The translations under genes were made by a program, and so were the position numbers. This document shows positions 29,901 through 42,900 of a stretch of DNA of 64,000 nucleotides, in pieces (positions within the stretch are counted from its first letter, which is position 1; the number at the start of each line of letters is the position of its first letter). Under the pieces are notes generated by a model. That model did not search any database, was not told where the DNA came from, and saw only the letters and a list, made by a program, of their open reading frames with translations. Origin of the DNA: Larimichthys crocea (taxonomy: Eukaryota > Chordata > Actinopteri > Sciaenidae); NCBI RefSeq assembly GCF_000972845.2, contig NC_040032.1:12346002-12410001 (forward strand), in the 5' to 3' direction.

Positions 29901-31619
29901 CAGACAGCAGTTTCTCTGCTAAGGCAATCTCGTCTCCTTCAAAGGACAAGAATCCAACAAACTCTCCCGCTGCAGTTAGACTGATCCACAAAACGTAGAA
30001 AGACGGGGAGGTACCATTCCCCTGAGATGTTCACCAAGTATCAGTAAGCAATGAGAAGAAGCCATTTTCCTTAACCTTCCACCAGCTTACTCTGTACGTA
30101 TTCTCAAACACTTCAATCAACTGATTGAGCTACCGAGGAAAAGCACTTCTTATTCACATCGTACCTCTTAATGAGGACATCATCGCCACAACATGCGATA
30201 TTTCTAGCATTGCCTGAAAGTTTGTTGATCCGAGCCGTCCTTCTTATCACCGGCCCAGTTTGGAGGAATGCCTCTGCTCTACAACAGTAAAGAACGTAAA
30301 TAATGACTAATAATACTCTTGTACTCCTCTTCTCCTTGAGAGTGGCGGTACATCGTCCTTAGCTGTCTCTGCTTGAGACTTTTTGATTTCCTAAGAGAAG
30401 GAAACCAATTTCAAGATAAGAAACAAAATAAATTATTTTGCTGGTATCATTTTATTTTTAAGAATTAAACTTGTTGATAGTTCTATTACTTTTCTCCCCG
30501 TACTCTCTGTTTCGTCATCTTTGGTCTACAAAAATAAATAAATCGATTTAAATTTAAACAGTGATTCATGAAATTCAAATTATACAAACCATTTTTCTCA
30601 ACTTAAACAATCAAAATTGATTTTATCACCGTCTCTTTACTGCGCTTCACCTGCACATTCTGAGGTTGGCTTGGCGCATCAAAGATTGTGGTATGGCGTC
30701 ATCCTTCAACACTGCACTCTGAGTCTCCTGAAAAGTCGACCCCAAAAAGTTAATATACACCACATCACCCACATACTCACTAAGCACTTTAAGTATACTG
30801 TATTTATTATAATTATTGAAATAACATGCAGGCGCATTAAGCCTTTAAACCCTTTACTTAAAAATTGGCAATTACATTAAAACACTGCATAATCTGGGAT
30901 GTCCTCTAGCGATTGGTCCAAATAATATACAACCTTGAAAACACAACTTACACTTTGAATCAAAGATGGTTCAAAATGTTTCCCACAAAGTCTGTAGTAT
31001 CTGTACAACTGGTCCGGTGATTGTCTTGAAGATCTGGCCTCTGGCATTTTTCAACCCATCTTGGACCTGAAAGGAAAGCGTAAACAGAAAAAAGTTTGAA
31101 AGTCAGTAAATTTTGACTTGAGGTTCAGTGCTACATCAATTCGACAACATGCCGCACACTTTTCCAATGTGTATTTATGGGTAGGATTGAAATCTAAAGT
31201 TGTTGGCTGATAACACCTGTCCTCTGTTAGAAATAATAAGGCAGTGTTTGTTTCGTTAGGTGAGGAGATGGATAGATGCTCCTTTGAACCGCAGTTCAAA
31301 CAGGTTAGAAACGAGGTGACATCTTAGGATATGCAACGGATGGACTACACGATGTTTTTTAAATGCACCCGCAGCCAATAAAAATGTTCATAACGGGAAT
31401 AACATCTTGTTCATGCAGATGTGTTTGCACCGGTGAAAATAAATTTCGTTCCAACCTCGCATCCCATTAGTGTCAGCATGCACATGCCGGTGAGCTGGCT
31501 CCCTAAATGGAACGCCGCGTTGTTCCAGTTTTCAACTTTTTTCTTCATGTGCCATGCAAATGTTTACTGTGTAAAATATTCCCCTTTTTTCATTTGTCTT
31601 TGCAGGATAATATCAGAGA

Positions 31620-32400
31620 TGATGTATAGTACAAAGTGAACTCTTAAGTACGGTACTTTAAGTACTAAAAATGCAGTATCCTGTACTTTAACTTTTTTGG
31701 AGTATTTTTTTTCCCCCAACGGTCTACTTTTACTGCACTACATATTTATTGATTAATTTAAAGACTTTTACTCCGATACAATTTTTCATGTGTGCTGAAT
31801 GTGTACTCGTTCCTAGGGAGTGTCCCCAGCCGGACACGCGATGAATGACGAGGTGTTTTCAACAAACCGGCATTTATTGCTGAACGATTTGGTTACAGGA
31901 CTCCCGGTGACTGTCGGCCCGGAAACCACGCCCAAAAAACCACATACAGTCCCCGGTCCTCACACATCAACCTCGCCTCATGCGCCGTACGTCATACACC
32001 TGACACCCAGGTGGCGCTCTCTCTCACCTGCTTCCCCCGCCCCCGCTTCTCGCAGTCAGTAGACGCATTCACACATGACCATGGGAAATCACAGAACCTC
32101 TCTACCATGACATTGAACACTGTAACATTAGAAGTTTGGTGCCTTAATAATATTGGAAATAATTAAACAACAGTACTTGTACTTGTACTTTTTACTTTCA
32201 GTACTTGAGTAGCCAAATTTTTTACATACGTCTACTTGCAAATACTTAAGTCAAAACATTTGAATACTTGAGTACTTTCACTTAAGTATGGGGTTGAAAG
32301 AACACTCAACTTCTACTCAAGTCAGTTTTTTTTGATATAGCAAACTTGTACTTCGACTCCACGGCCTTTACTCCAGTACGTTAAGACATACTGGTTATAA
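31620..32400. mobile_element. Palindromic MITE rich in AAGTACTT, split by another insertion
   Basis: Both ends (31640-31780 and 32160-32400) consist of AGTACTTTAAGTACT / ACTTGTACTTTTACTTTCAGTACTTGAGTA motifs in opposite senses, a common fish foldback element. The middle (about 31815-32125) is unrelated. Confidence 0.55.
31815..32125 (-). mobile_element. Possible solo LTR inside the MITE
   Basis: About 310 bp, GC-rich, unlike its surroundings. On the minus strand it runs from TGTTCAATGTCATGG through GGCGGGGG and GTGTCAGGTGTATGACGTACG to an AATAAATGCCGG poly(A)-type signal and CCGGCTGGGGACACTCCC. The TG...CA-like ends and internal AATAAA suggest an LTR; no internal retroelement genes are present. 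Confidence 0.4.
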
Positions 32401-32983
32401 CACCGTTTTTTTTTTTTTTTTGCAAAAGCGCCTTAACCAAATGTAAATGGAATTAATAATGTGTGTGGTGTGTGAGCAGGTCAAAGTTTTGAACGTTGAA
32501 ACAGGTTGACAGTTAACTTAAATATCCGGTTAATAAAAGCGTACCACGGGGTGAATACACGCTTGACATGTTTGCTGAAACTAGACAAATAAACCAGTGT
32601 ATACTTGTTTAGAACTGCATGTTTTCGTCGTATAAAACATCAGTGTTAGCATTAGTTACCTTTCTGGGTCGTGCCGGAAAATCTGAACAGAGGCTGTGAG
32701 TCGGAATTTAAAGTCCCGGTACAGCGCCGGCACGGCACAACCGGTTCCTGCATGAGAAAAAGTTGGTATCACGAAACTAGTTTTAAATTTACAACGAAAA
32801 AAAACATTTTAGACGAAAGTCAACTGTGCTGCTAAGCCAGCTAGGATCAAGCTACCACGAACTGTTCAACTTCTTTTTTGCTTTCAAATAAAATACATCG
32901 GTTTCAAAACCAAATAAGACAACGTAAAAAAAAAAAAAAAAAAAGCACGCAAAATGTCTGAATAGACCAACCACTGTTTGGTC

Positions 32984-33013
32984 NNNNNNNNNNNNNNNNN
33001 NNNNNNNNNNNNN
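32984..33013. other. Assembly gap (30 N) at the palindrome centre
   Basis: Thirty undetermined bases between the inverted arms, flanked by poly-A (32930-32944) and poly-T (33027-33057) runs. Confidence 0.99.
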
Positions 33014-33059
33014 TATTTGATTACCAATTTTTTTGTTTTTTTTTTTTTTTTTTTTTTGT

Positions 33060-33555
33060 TGCCAAAATGCTCCTTACCCAAATGTTGCATTTTGTAATAA
33101 ATTTTGCCGCATTATGTAATAAGTTATTACATTTTGACAAGATTATTACCAAATGCAAAAAATCTGCAATTTACATAATATTCTCTGTTAATGCAACCTT
33201 TGAATAGTGTACTGATAGTAATTGCTAAGTACTGCTACTAGGCTAATACAGTGATACTAATAATAGGCCTAGCTTTTACAAATACTTTAAAGTAAAATAA
33301 AATACAATTAACAAACAAATAAACTATGCTTTAGAATTGTTATTACATAATGCACCATGTTATTACATTTCCTAGAAAATAAAAAAGTTGCAAGTGCATT
33401 TTGTAACTTATTACATAATGCGGCAAAATTTATTACAAAATGCGTTGGGGCAGTTTATTACAAAATGCGGCTTTATTACAAAATGAAATTACAAAAGTTA
33501 TTACATATTGAAAAAGTTATTACATTTTGGACGTTTATTACAAAATGCGGCTCAA
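33060..33555. repeat. AT-rich foldback element
   Basis: TTTTGTAATAAATTTTGCCGC at about 33090-33111 is mirrored by GCGGCAAAATTTATTACAAAA at about 33420-33440. ATTACAAAATGCGGC-type motifs then repeat to 33550. The inverted halves define a roughly 500-bp foldback (MITE-like) element next to the gap. Confidence 0.65.
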
Positions 33556-34192
33556 CAACCATGCAGTAAAGAACTGGTTAAAACATCTACAGCTCATGCA
33601 TACATGCACATGGTATATTGGTGTATTATTCCTGCAAAGACAAATGAAAAAAGGGGAATATTTTACACAGTAGACATTTGACATGGCACATGAAGAAAAG
33701 CACAAGTTGAAAACTGGAAAAAGCAGCGTTCCATTTAGGGGAGCCAGTTCACCGGCACTGTGCATGCTGACACCTAATGGGATGGAGCGTTGGTTAACGA
33801 AATTTATTTTCACCTGTGCAAACACATCTGCCATGAACAAGATGTTATTCCTGTTATGAACATTTTTATTGGCTGCTGGGTGCATTTAAAAAACATCTGT
33901 ATCCATTTATACTTTGCATATTCCTTAAGATAGTCACCTCATTTCTAACCTGTTTGAACTGCTGTTCAAAGGAGTCATCTATCCATCCTTCCTCACCTAA
34001 CGAAACAACACTGCCTTATTAATTTTTAACAGAGACAGGTGTTATCAGCCAACAAACCTTTAGATTCAATCCCTACCAATAAATACACATTGGAAAAGCG
34101 TGCGGCATGTTGTCGAATTGATGTAGCACTGAACCTCATAGTCAAAATTTATATTGACTTTCAAACTTTTTCTGTTTACGCTTTCCTTTCAG

Positions 34193-36692
34193 GTCCAAGA
34201 AGTGGGTTGAAAAATGCCAGAGGCCAGATCTCAAAGACAAATCACCGGACCAGTTGTACAGATACTACAGACTTTGTGGGAAACATTTTGAACCATCTTT
34301 GATTCAAAGTGTAAGTTTTCAAGTTGTATATTATTTTGGACCAAATCGTAGAAGACATCCCAGATTATGCAGTGCTTTTAATGTAATTGCCAATCTTTAA
34401 GTAAAGGGTTTAAAGGGCTTAATGCAGCCCTGCATGTTATTTCAATAATTATTCAATAAATACAGTATACTGTAAAGTGCTTAGTGAGTATGTGGGTGAT
34501 GTGGTGTATAATTAACATTTTGGGGTCGATTTTTCAGGAGACTCAGAGTGCAGTGTTGAAGGATGACGCCATACCAACAATCTTTGATGCGCCAAGCCAA
34601 CTTCAGAATGTGCAGGTGAAGCGCAGTAAAGAGACGGTGAGTAAAATCCATTTTGAATGTTTTAAATTGAGAAAAATGGTTTGTATAATTTGAAATTCAT
34701 GAATCACATGTTTAAATTCAAATCGATTTATTTATTTTTGTAGACCAAAGATGACGAAACAGAGAGTACGGGGAGAAAAAGTAAGTAGAACTATCAACAA
34801 GTTTATTTCTTAAAAATAAAATGATACAAGCAAAATAATTTATTTGGTTTCTATCTTGAAATTGTTTCCTTCTCTTAGAAATCAAAAAGTCTCAAGCAGA
34901 GACAGCTAAGGACGATGTACAGCCACTCTCAGAGGAAGAGGAGTACAAAGAGTATCTTAAGTCATTATTTGAAGTTCTTATACTGTTGGGAGAGCAGAGC
35001 ATTCCTCCAACTGGGCCTGGTGATAAGAAGGACGGCCTCGGATCAACAAACTTTCAGGCAATGCTAGAATATCGCATGAATTGTGGCGATGATGTCCTCA
35101 TTAAGAGGTACGATGTGAATAAGAAGTGCTTTTCCTCAGGTCAGCTCAATCAGTTGATTGAAGTGTTTGAGAAATACGTACAGAGTAAGCTGGTGGAAGA
35201 GGTTAAGGAAAATGGCTTCTTCTCATTGCTTACTGATGACTTGGTGAACATCTCAGGGGAATGGTACCTCCCCGTCTTTCTACGTTTTGTGGATCAGTCT
35301 AACTGCCAGCGGGAGAGGTTTGTTGGATTCTTGTCCTTTGAAGGAGACGAAGATGCCTTAGCAGAGAAACTGCTGTCTGAAATGACTGACAAATGGGGCT
35401 TGGATATGGGACAGTGTAGAGGTCAAGCCCACTCCTGCTCCGGGACACATTTTAGCAAAATAAAAACGTTTGCTGCCAAGTTGATGGAGAAGTACCCGAA
35501 GGCAGTGCTTGCAATAAGATCCACTCGTACATTCAATGTGTCACTGGCGAATGGTATGGCTTTGTCCGGGGTTCAGCTTGTCATGTCAACCTTGAAGAAG
35601 ATTGAGTCATTCTTCAGTCAGTCCACTTTGCTGCAATTGGAGTTGGAGCACGCCATTTCAATTTTCTACCCAGACAAAGAGGAGAAGGCCAAGGAACTGA
35701 AAGAGATCTGTCAATCTGGCTGGACCAGACGACATGATGTGTTTGATGTGGCAGTGGACATTTTAGAGGCGTTACTACTCTGTGTGGATAGCGTGCACGA
35801 CAACGAAGACATGAGGTGGAATGACCAAGTCACTCACAACGCCTTAGAGATTTCAAAAGCACTGGCTGATTTCGAGTTTGTCATGGCGTTGATCGTCCTG
35901 AAAAACACGATGATACTGACACGAGCGTTTGGGAAGAACGTGCAGGGGACAGCTGCCGATGCCCACTTTGCTTCAACCAGTTTAAAAGCTTTGTTGCACT
36001 CCCTGAAGGAAGTGTCTGACAACATCGACGTGTATCACGAGTTCTGGAACGACGAGGCCGTTAACCTCGCCACTGCGATGGAAATCCCAGTTGAGGTCCC
36101 TCGCTCATTCTTGAGGAAGAATCATGTCGACTCTGGAGCCATTCGGCCGGAGAGTTACTACAAGGAGCACCTGTCCATTCCCATTGCGAACCATATCATT
36201 AAAGAAATGAACGAACTCTTCTGCGAGGACCACCTGAAGGCTCTGAGATGTCTGTCACTGGTACCTGCTGTCATAGAGCAGCATAGGTCTACTGAACCCG
36301 AGGAAGAGTGTGTGCAAGTGTTTAAAGATGACATCCCTAATGCAGGATCGCTCTCTGCCGAGCTGCACTGCTGGTGGGTCAAATGGAGCAAAAAGGGCAA
36401 AGGCGAGACTTTTGCGTCGAGTCTCCACGAAACACTTCAGCTGGCCGACGTGAAGTTTTTCCCAAACATGCTCGCGGTTCTCAGGCTGATCGGCGTCCTG
36501 CCTACCTTGGCTCTGGAGGACGGCTGTGATGTGGCATACAAGCGCTTCCAGATGTACATGGCGAACACGCCAGACAAATTCAAATCAAAGAGTCTTGCTC
36601 TCTTGAACGTAAACTATGATGTTGGGTACAATCTGGATGCCATCGTAGACGTCTACATGAAGACATACCCGGACAGGGAGGAGACATCTTAG
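34193..36692 (+). CDS. thap12: THAP12 (hAT-derived THAP protein), exon 1 missing in this orientation
   Basis: Vertebrate THAP12 (PRKRIR, p52rIPK) has an N-terminal THAP zinc finger and a body derived from a hAT transposase; it was described as a repressor of the PKR inhibitor P58IPK. Exons: 34193-34310 (SKKWVEKCQRPDLKD, then YRYYRLCGKHFEPS with the last two zinc ligands), 34538-34636 (AIPTIF box), 34744-34780, 34879-36692 (604 codons including stop). The body matches human THAP12 throughout, from EYKEYLKSLFEVLIL and FFSLLTDD through KWGLDMGQCRGQA and VYHEFW to SAELHCWWVKW and FFPNMLAVLRL. No exon 1 in plus orientation lies upstream; the only candidate is on the opposite strand at 32753-32660. 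A poly(A) signal is at 37029-37034. Open and undamaged from exon 2 on. Confidence 0.93.
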
Positions 36693-39600
36693 TGTGTTGT
36701 GATGTGGTAGCTGCTGGACCGATGATCCACAGCTTTGTAAATAAGTCATGCAAACATCCTTTTTGTTTAGTAATTTTTCTATCCAGCCTTCATACTGAAG
36801 GAATATCTTCTCTGCATTGTGTTTCAATCTTTTTCATTACATTCATTATGTTCTTACCGTTTGTCTTTCATGCTGTTTTCATGTTCTGTTTTGGGGAGCG
36901 AGTATTGACCACTGTAAACTTTTCAGGGTGGGTGTGAGTCCTGATTCCAGTTATATGATATAAGTATTAGGTTAATGCTCCCGTTAGACTTGTTAAAGTG
37001 TGTCACCCAATCTTCTGCTGAATATGTTAATAAAGAATCAGAGGTGTTTCATAACCTTTTGTGCTCATCATTCTACATTTTTATGCGTTTATCTTAGCTC
37101 TGTTTTACAATAAGCTCCATTAATAACTCAAAATCCAGAACATGTGGTCGATTTTACACACACTGGAATGACGTTTTAATTTTTATATTCATCGATTTAT
37201 TTGATTTGTCTAGACTGAAACAGCTTTTCCCTTCCAAGTCAGATTTAGGAAGAAGACGGGTGGAAGGTGGATATGACAGCCAAATAGCACACACCAGACT
37301 ATAATCTGTTAAAGATGTCTCCTGACAATGAATCACTAATTGATGAGTCCAGTTTAAATTGCCTTCAGGTACAGTCAATAAAGCTCATAATTCTTTGCTC
37401 TGCCCCTCATATCTATGATTATCCATCATACCCTTTAGATATTAAGCCTGTGATTGGACTGTATGTTTGCGACTAAACGGCTGAGCCACTGTCCACTCAG
37501 ACTTCCACTATCTTGTCTGGCATTAATTCAATCTGATATGATTGAAATCCACTTGGCACAATAAAGCCATAAAGTGATCCAGACATTTCATTTGTTTTGC
37601 TGAATTTAATCATTTTCATGTCGACATTATAGCAGCTGTGATTAATAACGCTGATAATAGGTGATATTGTTTCAGGCTATTTTCAGTGTGTTTGTCATTG
37701 TGAGATGACAAGTCAAACTTTTTTATATAACACATGTTTATATAAGACATTTTATCACATGAGGACACTGATAGGAACAAATAGACTGTTGGCAGTGAAT
37801 GTATTTCTATATGTGAAAACTCTAATTTAAAAATACATCTTTAATTACACACTGTTCTGTAGGATCAGTGCATGGTTACATAATTTCATGGGTGAAAATG
37901 TAAAATCACAGATGACAAAAGGATGCATGGTGTGATTTAGGACCGGATCAGATTTCCAGATTTATGATCTGAAGAGGTGGGATGTGTGTCCAGGGTCTGT
38001 GGAGGGCAACAGTAAGAATAACATGAACCAAATCTGCTTACAAACTATGAAGAAGAGGAAGCTGCGAATCCAAATCAGAGAGTATCGAGTCGAAACAAGA
38101 GAATAACTGCAGTTCAAGATACTGACAGAACTGTCAGCACTACATGTGGTTTAAAAGTGCATAACAAACATCAAGTAAAAGTATATTGAAGATCAATAAA
38201 TCAAGTATTAGAAGACATAAATATACAGTATATATGTGCTTTTAAATTTCCTGCAAACCTCAGCATCCTGCAAGAGTCCAGGCCAGGAGGAGATGGAAGA
38301 TTGCAGCCAATCACCTTGCAGTCTGCCCTTGTCCAAACGGTGATGGAGAGGTGCAGAAGTGCACCATCATTGTCCTTGGCAGGTTGAACTCTGAGCTCCC
38401 ACTTGAAGGTGATGGACCTCAATCTCGGCTGGGAGACTGATCTGTGTTTTCAGTGTTTCTCCACTTCCTAAAGTCAACTGGAAAATACATCGAAATTCGA
38501 TTTGATTTGTCTTTGTCTACTTCATTTTTAAGATCTCAGTGGCAGAGATCTGTCTCTCTCTCTGCAGCAGCTCGGGTTTAGTTTGTGTTGGTTTTGTATT
38601 TGAGTTATTTGTTTCCTTCACAGTAGGCTGGATTGTTATGATATTATTTATTATCTATCTATCTAGGGGCCACGACTGACAGGGGCCCCAAAAAATAGGT
38701 AAACACCAATATAAAATGATTAAACCATCATCATTGAGTACAGTGGTCCCTCGTTTATCGCGGGGGATACATTCTAAAAATAACACGCAATAAACGAAAT
38801 CCGCGAAGTAAGTTTTACAATTATTATACATGTTTTAAGACCGTAAACCCCCTAACCACACACATTTATACACCTTTTTACACGCATTTTGTACAGTACT
38901 CCCTTAGTTAATCAGGACGCAGAACACGTGCGGTTCTCCCTTAGCCAATTTAGGATGCAGAACACAATGCGGGTTCATACTGTACAGTACGCTTTAAAAA
39001 AAAAAAAAAGCATGCAAAATTACACTAAAAAAATCAGCGAGTCCGCGAAAAGCGAACCGCATTGTAGCAAGGGACGACTGTATATTTCAAATATAATAAT
39101 GAAATTATTTTTATTCCTTTGTCTTTATGTGTTTTGGGCAGTAAAAGTTAAATAAAAAATTTGCCTTTAGCACATTTTTACAGTGGCTTTTAATCTTGCA
39201 TCAAACAGTGAACTGCACTATGCAGACTTGCATGCATGTACAAATCACCAGCAGTAAATATTGTGCTAGTACTGGTATTAAAACAGTTGCAAGCCTTTGA
39301 TTAGAGTTCTGTAAAGCTTTTGATGGGATAGTTAGGTCCTAGAGATGTGGGGACAACAGCTGCACAGAGGGGGGGCAATTTGATTTTTTTGTCATGGGGC
39401 CCAAAATTCCTGGCTCCGCCCCTGAGCCCAGGTCATGACAATAGCATATAAGTTGATATGTGCACACACACACACAACAGAAGTATATTTAGTCATGCAG
39501 ACTGCCCTGGTGGTAGCCTGGATTTCTGTAGCATGTACCTGCATTTGAATGTAACATAACGGGGTGGGGGGAGTCATCTTGCCCCCTGACACTCTTTGTC

Positions 39601-39954
39601 CGGACCTGTTGGTGCCATCCTGCCCTCTCCTGGTTAACACCTCGCACTGCTCAGCCCAGTTCCTGGTTGATGGGACAACACGCTTTCGGCTCCGACGACT
39701 CTTTTCTGGCTTTCACCGCGCACACATCAACATCAACTTTTTGTTTTGTGAAAGCATGGATTTAGTCGGTTCTTAAGCTCACGGACGGGACACAAAGCGA
39801 CGGTGGAGACATTGAAAGTGTGTCTGGCTGCAGGATTTCTCCTCCTTTTTCTTTCTTTTCTCTTTTTTTTTGAGGCATGGCTGTGTGAGACTTGCAAACA
39901 GCCCGAGCTAGAAGCTAAAAGCTAAAAGCTAAAGCTACATTGCGGGGTTTCAAA
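36693..39954. other. thap12 3' UTR and intergenic spacer with transposons
   Basis: AATAAA at 37029-37034 probably ends thap12. The rest has no recognised gene up to the next THAP exon 1. A roughly 760-bp element may run from the GGGGCC sequence at about 38665 to the GGGGCCC..GGCTCCGCCCCTG terminus at 39425. The Tigger-like MITE is nested in it, and a (TATC)n run lies at 38650-38666. Confidence 0.55.
38741..39080. mobile_element. Tigger/pogo-like MITE
   Basis: Ends CAGTGGTCCCTCGTTTATCG and (complement) CAGTCGTCCCTTGCTACAAT, flanked by TA on both sides (38739-38740, 39081-39082), as expected for the Tc1/mariner superfamily. Subterminal CGCGATAAACGAAATCCGCG-type sequence is typical. About 340 bp, with no transposase. 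A degraded inverted partner lies near 26280-26516. Confidence 0.75.
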
Positions 39955-42900
39955 ATGACTGACTGCTGCGCCGCAGCGAACTGTGACTACCAGCCGGGAA
40001 ACTCCACTCCACTGTTCAGCTTCCCTCTGGATCCGGAGCGGTAAGAAAAGATTCAGCTCGTTTGTTTTTGTTTTGGGCGAGATGAATGTGTTAGCACGTT
40101 AGCGGCTAACATCACGTTAGCCGCTAACAGTGACACAACTCTGTGGAAAATGGCGCAGACTAAACGTTAGAGAGGAAAAAGTCCGAAAGATGAACTCCGG
40201 CTCAACTCAGTCAAAGCTCGGACACGGACAGCGACAGAAGACTCACGGCTTCTCTGGGAGTTTGTTTTAAACGAGTGGGGGACATAGTTAGAAACTTTTT
40301 TTTTCGTGTGTGTGTGTTTGTAATTTAGCTTATTCGCCTACACGACACAACTACCGACTAACACCAGTGTGGCTGCGGTTAGCGTCCATTCATAGTTTCT
40401 GTTTAGCTTCTGTGTTTTTTTGCATTGTAAATAATATAAAAAGATAAATAATTAAATACATATTTAATTGCTTTTAACAGGTGAGCTCCTCATGAATAAA
40501 CAGCAGTCTAGCGCCACCTCTTTTTTTTTTACCTCCTGACTGTGGCTGTAGTTTTGATGATCGGCGGTTCGATCCCCGGCTCCCCCCAAGTGTCCCCAAG
40601 TGTATGAGCTCCTAAAAGTGATGATGAGCACTTTGCATGGCAGCTTAATGCATAACAAGGGTCTTAATTCTGAATCTGAATCGCTTTATTGGCCAGAATT
40701 TGACTGTCAGAATCAGAAGTACTTTATTAATCCCCATAGGGAAATTGTTTTTGTTATCGCAGCTCCTAAACGGTAAGTGATAGCAAGAAAACAGTAGTAA
40801 GAAAACAAAACTTTAACAATATACCCTATAGAATATCCTATTTTAAACAATATATACACATGTATGAGTAGCAGTTAAATAGAACCAGTAACAGTAAAAA
40901 ATAAAACAAGTAGCACTGAGCTAACAGTGAGATATGAGATAAATTTAGTTTTGAAATAAATAACAGTTAAAAAGAACCAGTAACAGTAGATTGTGACTGT
41001 GAGACTGTGCTCTCAGTTGTACATCCAAGTATAAGTACAATTTAAAGGACAAGTAGACGAAAATATAACATAAAAACATGAAACATAAGACATAGGAAAT
41101 AACTATATACATATTTAAAAGGTGTATATATATTTTGTGTCTTTGTGTCTTCAACCTTTTTCAGCCTTGGACGAGAGACAAGCACATGTCACATTTTAAG
41201 CCTTGCTTATAATAACTTTTATATTTACTTTTATTCACCTTTTATTTCACCTTATTAACCCTATTTATATGCTAGGTTATTAGCCTATTGATAAAACATT
41301 TAGGCATAATGGAATGATTTATAAATATTAATAGTTTTGGTAAAAAGTAGCTTTTTATTGCATATTAATGCTTGCCGTTTACTCATCATTTTTGTTATAT
41401 ATATTTTTTTTTAATTCTCACAAATTATTTTGGTGAAAATTATCAATTATTATGACAAAAACTGGCGGACCTCCTAAGAGATATAGATAGATGAGAATAT
41501 GTACTGTAAAAGCACTCAGAAGACTAGCAAGGCACTCTATAAGTACCGTCCATTTACTAATATATTCAGATATATAGTGCAATAATTGGAGCTGGCTGCT
41601 GAATCTGTGAAGAGGAAATGCAACCACCTCCAAACCAGACTGATAGATGAGTCTCCAAATATTTCATGTCCAAGTCCTGCAGTGAGTTTGGGTGTTTTTT
41701 AGCTCCTGTCCTCTTACCCTGTCTGTTTTCAAGCGGGTACCCACCTAATAATGTATTGTGCATGCATGCATGAATGAAATCAGTTGACACAAAGAGAGGG
41801 AGATGGATCGAAAGCTTCATCTTCCACCTCTGAGGCAGGCTCATTGTTGCAGACATGACCTCTTGTAGCGTAACAGCATGATGCACTGCAGTGAGCATCA
41901 AAAGCATCTCCCTCAAACAGAGATGGGTTTGGATGTTTGTCTAAAAATGTGTTTGAGCTGGCGTTTAGCCAGCGGTGATGATGAAGTCTTTCAACATAGT
42001 AACTGGCAATTTTAAAGTTGTTTCAGTCGCCAACTAAAAAAAAACGTGCAGAGTATCTGCATGTAGTATCTGCATCAGTTCACACTTGTTTTTTGCACAG
42101 TAAGCACGTTGAACTCTCTGAATTAAGAAAAGTATCTCATCTTATTATTTCATATTCAATAAATATTGGTATTTTTGATGATATGATTTTGATTCTCTTC
42201 TCTTTACGTTTTACAAATGTCTCCATGCTCACAAAAACTAAATTTCTGCCTTGCAGTGTCGAAATTGAAGCAAACTGTTTCACAAAGCTTTGAGAGTTCA
42301 TGTCATTTTATTGAATCATTATTTTATATACTTATACAGCATAATCTACAGAGATTAGGTTTTTTAAGTCCATGTTTTTTTGACCCCAACAATGTTTGCC
42401 TTTCCCCCCCTCTTTATCTTCCAGCTGCAAACAATGGCTGAACAACTGTTGTCGTCCAGACTTGGCGTCAGAACCTCCGGAGCAGTTGCATATGCTGTAC
42501 AGGCTTTGTGCAAAGCACTTTGAGCCTTCTGTGATCTCTCATCAGGTGAGAAGCAAATCTGTTGTATATTGTTGTTATTATTCAAATTCAACAAAACCTC
42601 AACAGTGACTACACCCATGAAGCAAATCACAGCTTTGTATCAACTCCACTCAGATACAGTGTCGGCAGTGACTGAGCATTCAAAGCTACAGGTGTACCAA
42701 ATAGAGATGTAACTTGGTGTATGCCAGTAATTATTTTGTTGTGTTACCCAGTGATGCCTTGTGCTGCTTTGTATACTGGAAGATTCTTTAAGTATGAGAA
42801 TCATATGGCTTCAATATGTTGGTAGCAAATAAGTTATTTCACGCAGAATATTGAGTATAAGTGTGAGTGCTAAGTGCTTTTTGTTTTTTGTTTTTTCAGA

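Larger units (their letters stand above)
17620..31610 (-). repeat. Inverted repeat, left arm (degraded copy of 33630-43950)
   Basis: Read on the minus strand, the order of landmarks repeats that of the right arm: thap12 exons 2-5 (31066 to about 28615), 3' UTR and downstream sequence, a Tigger-like MITE (about 26500-26280), exon 1 of the second THAP12-type gene (25298), the SINE-bearing unit (here expanded to about seven copies), exon 2 (19186), exons 3-4 (18699-18461), and about the first 690 bp of exon 5. Homology stops abruptly near 17620, matching about 43950 on the right. Differences are dominated by scattered one-base insertions and deletions, often in homopolymers, in coding and non-coding sequence alike. 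Confidence 0.93.
28615..32753 (-). pseudogene. Broken copy of thap12, including its only visible exon 1
   Basis: Minus-strand blocks: a THAP-type exon 1 at 32753-32660 ending CCCAGAAAG|GTAAC; exon 2 31066-30952 (the KWVEKCQRPD-type block, then YRYYRLCGKHFEPS); exon 3 30727-30630; exon 4 about 30535-30500; and the large exon from about 30390 to 28615. Exon 1 shows the Cys-x4-Cys-type start and a PLFRF block, but only if one or two bases are shifted, so it is not open as written. The large exon has many frameshifts against 34879-36692. The 3' sequence continues in register to about 28200. Read as a degraded duplicate or a low-accuracy second reading of thap12. Confidence 0.85.

Noticed and set aside
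28364..29998. Several plus-strand open frames of 60-115 codons
   Set aside because: Antisense of the frameshifted thap12 copy on the minus strand.
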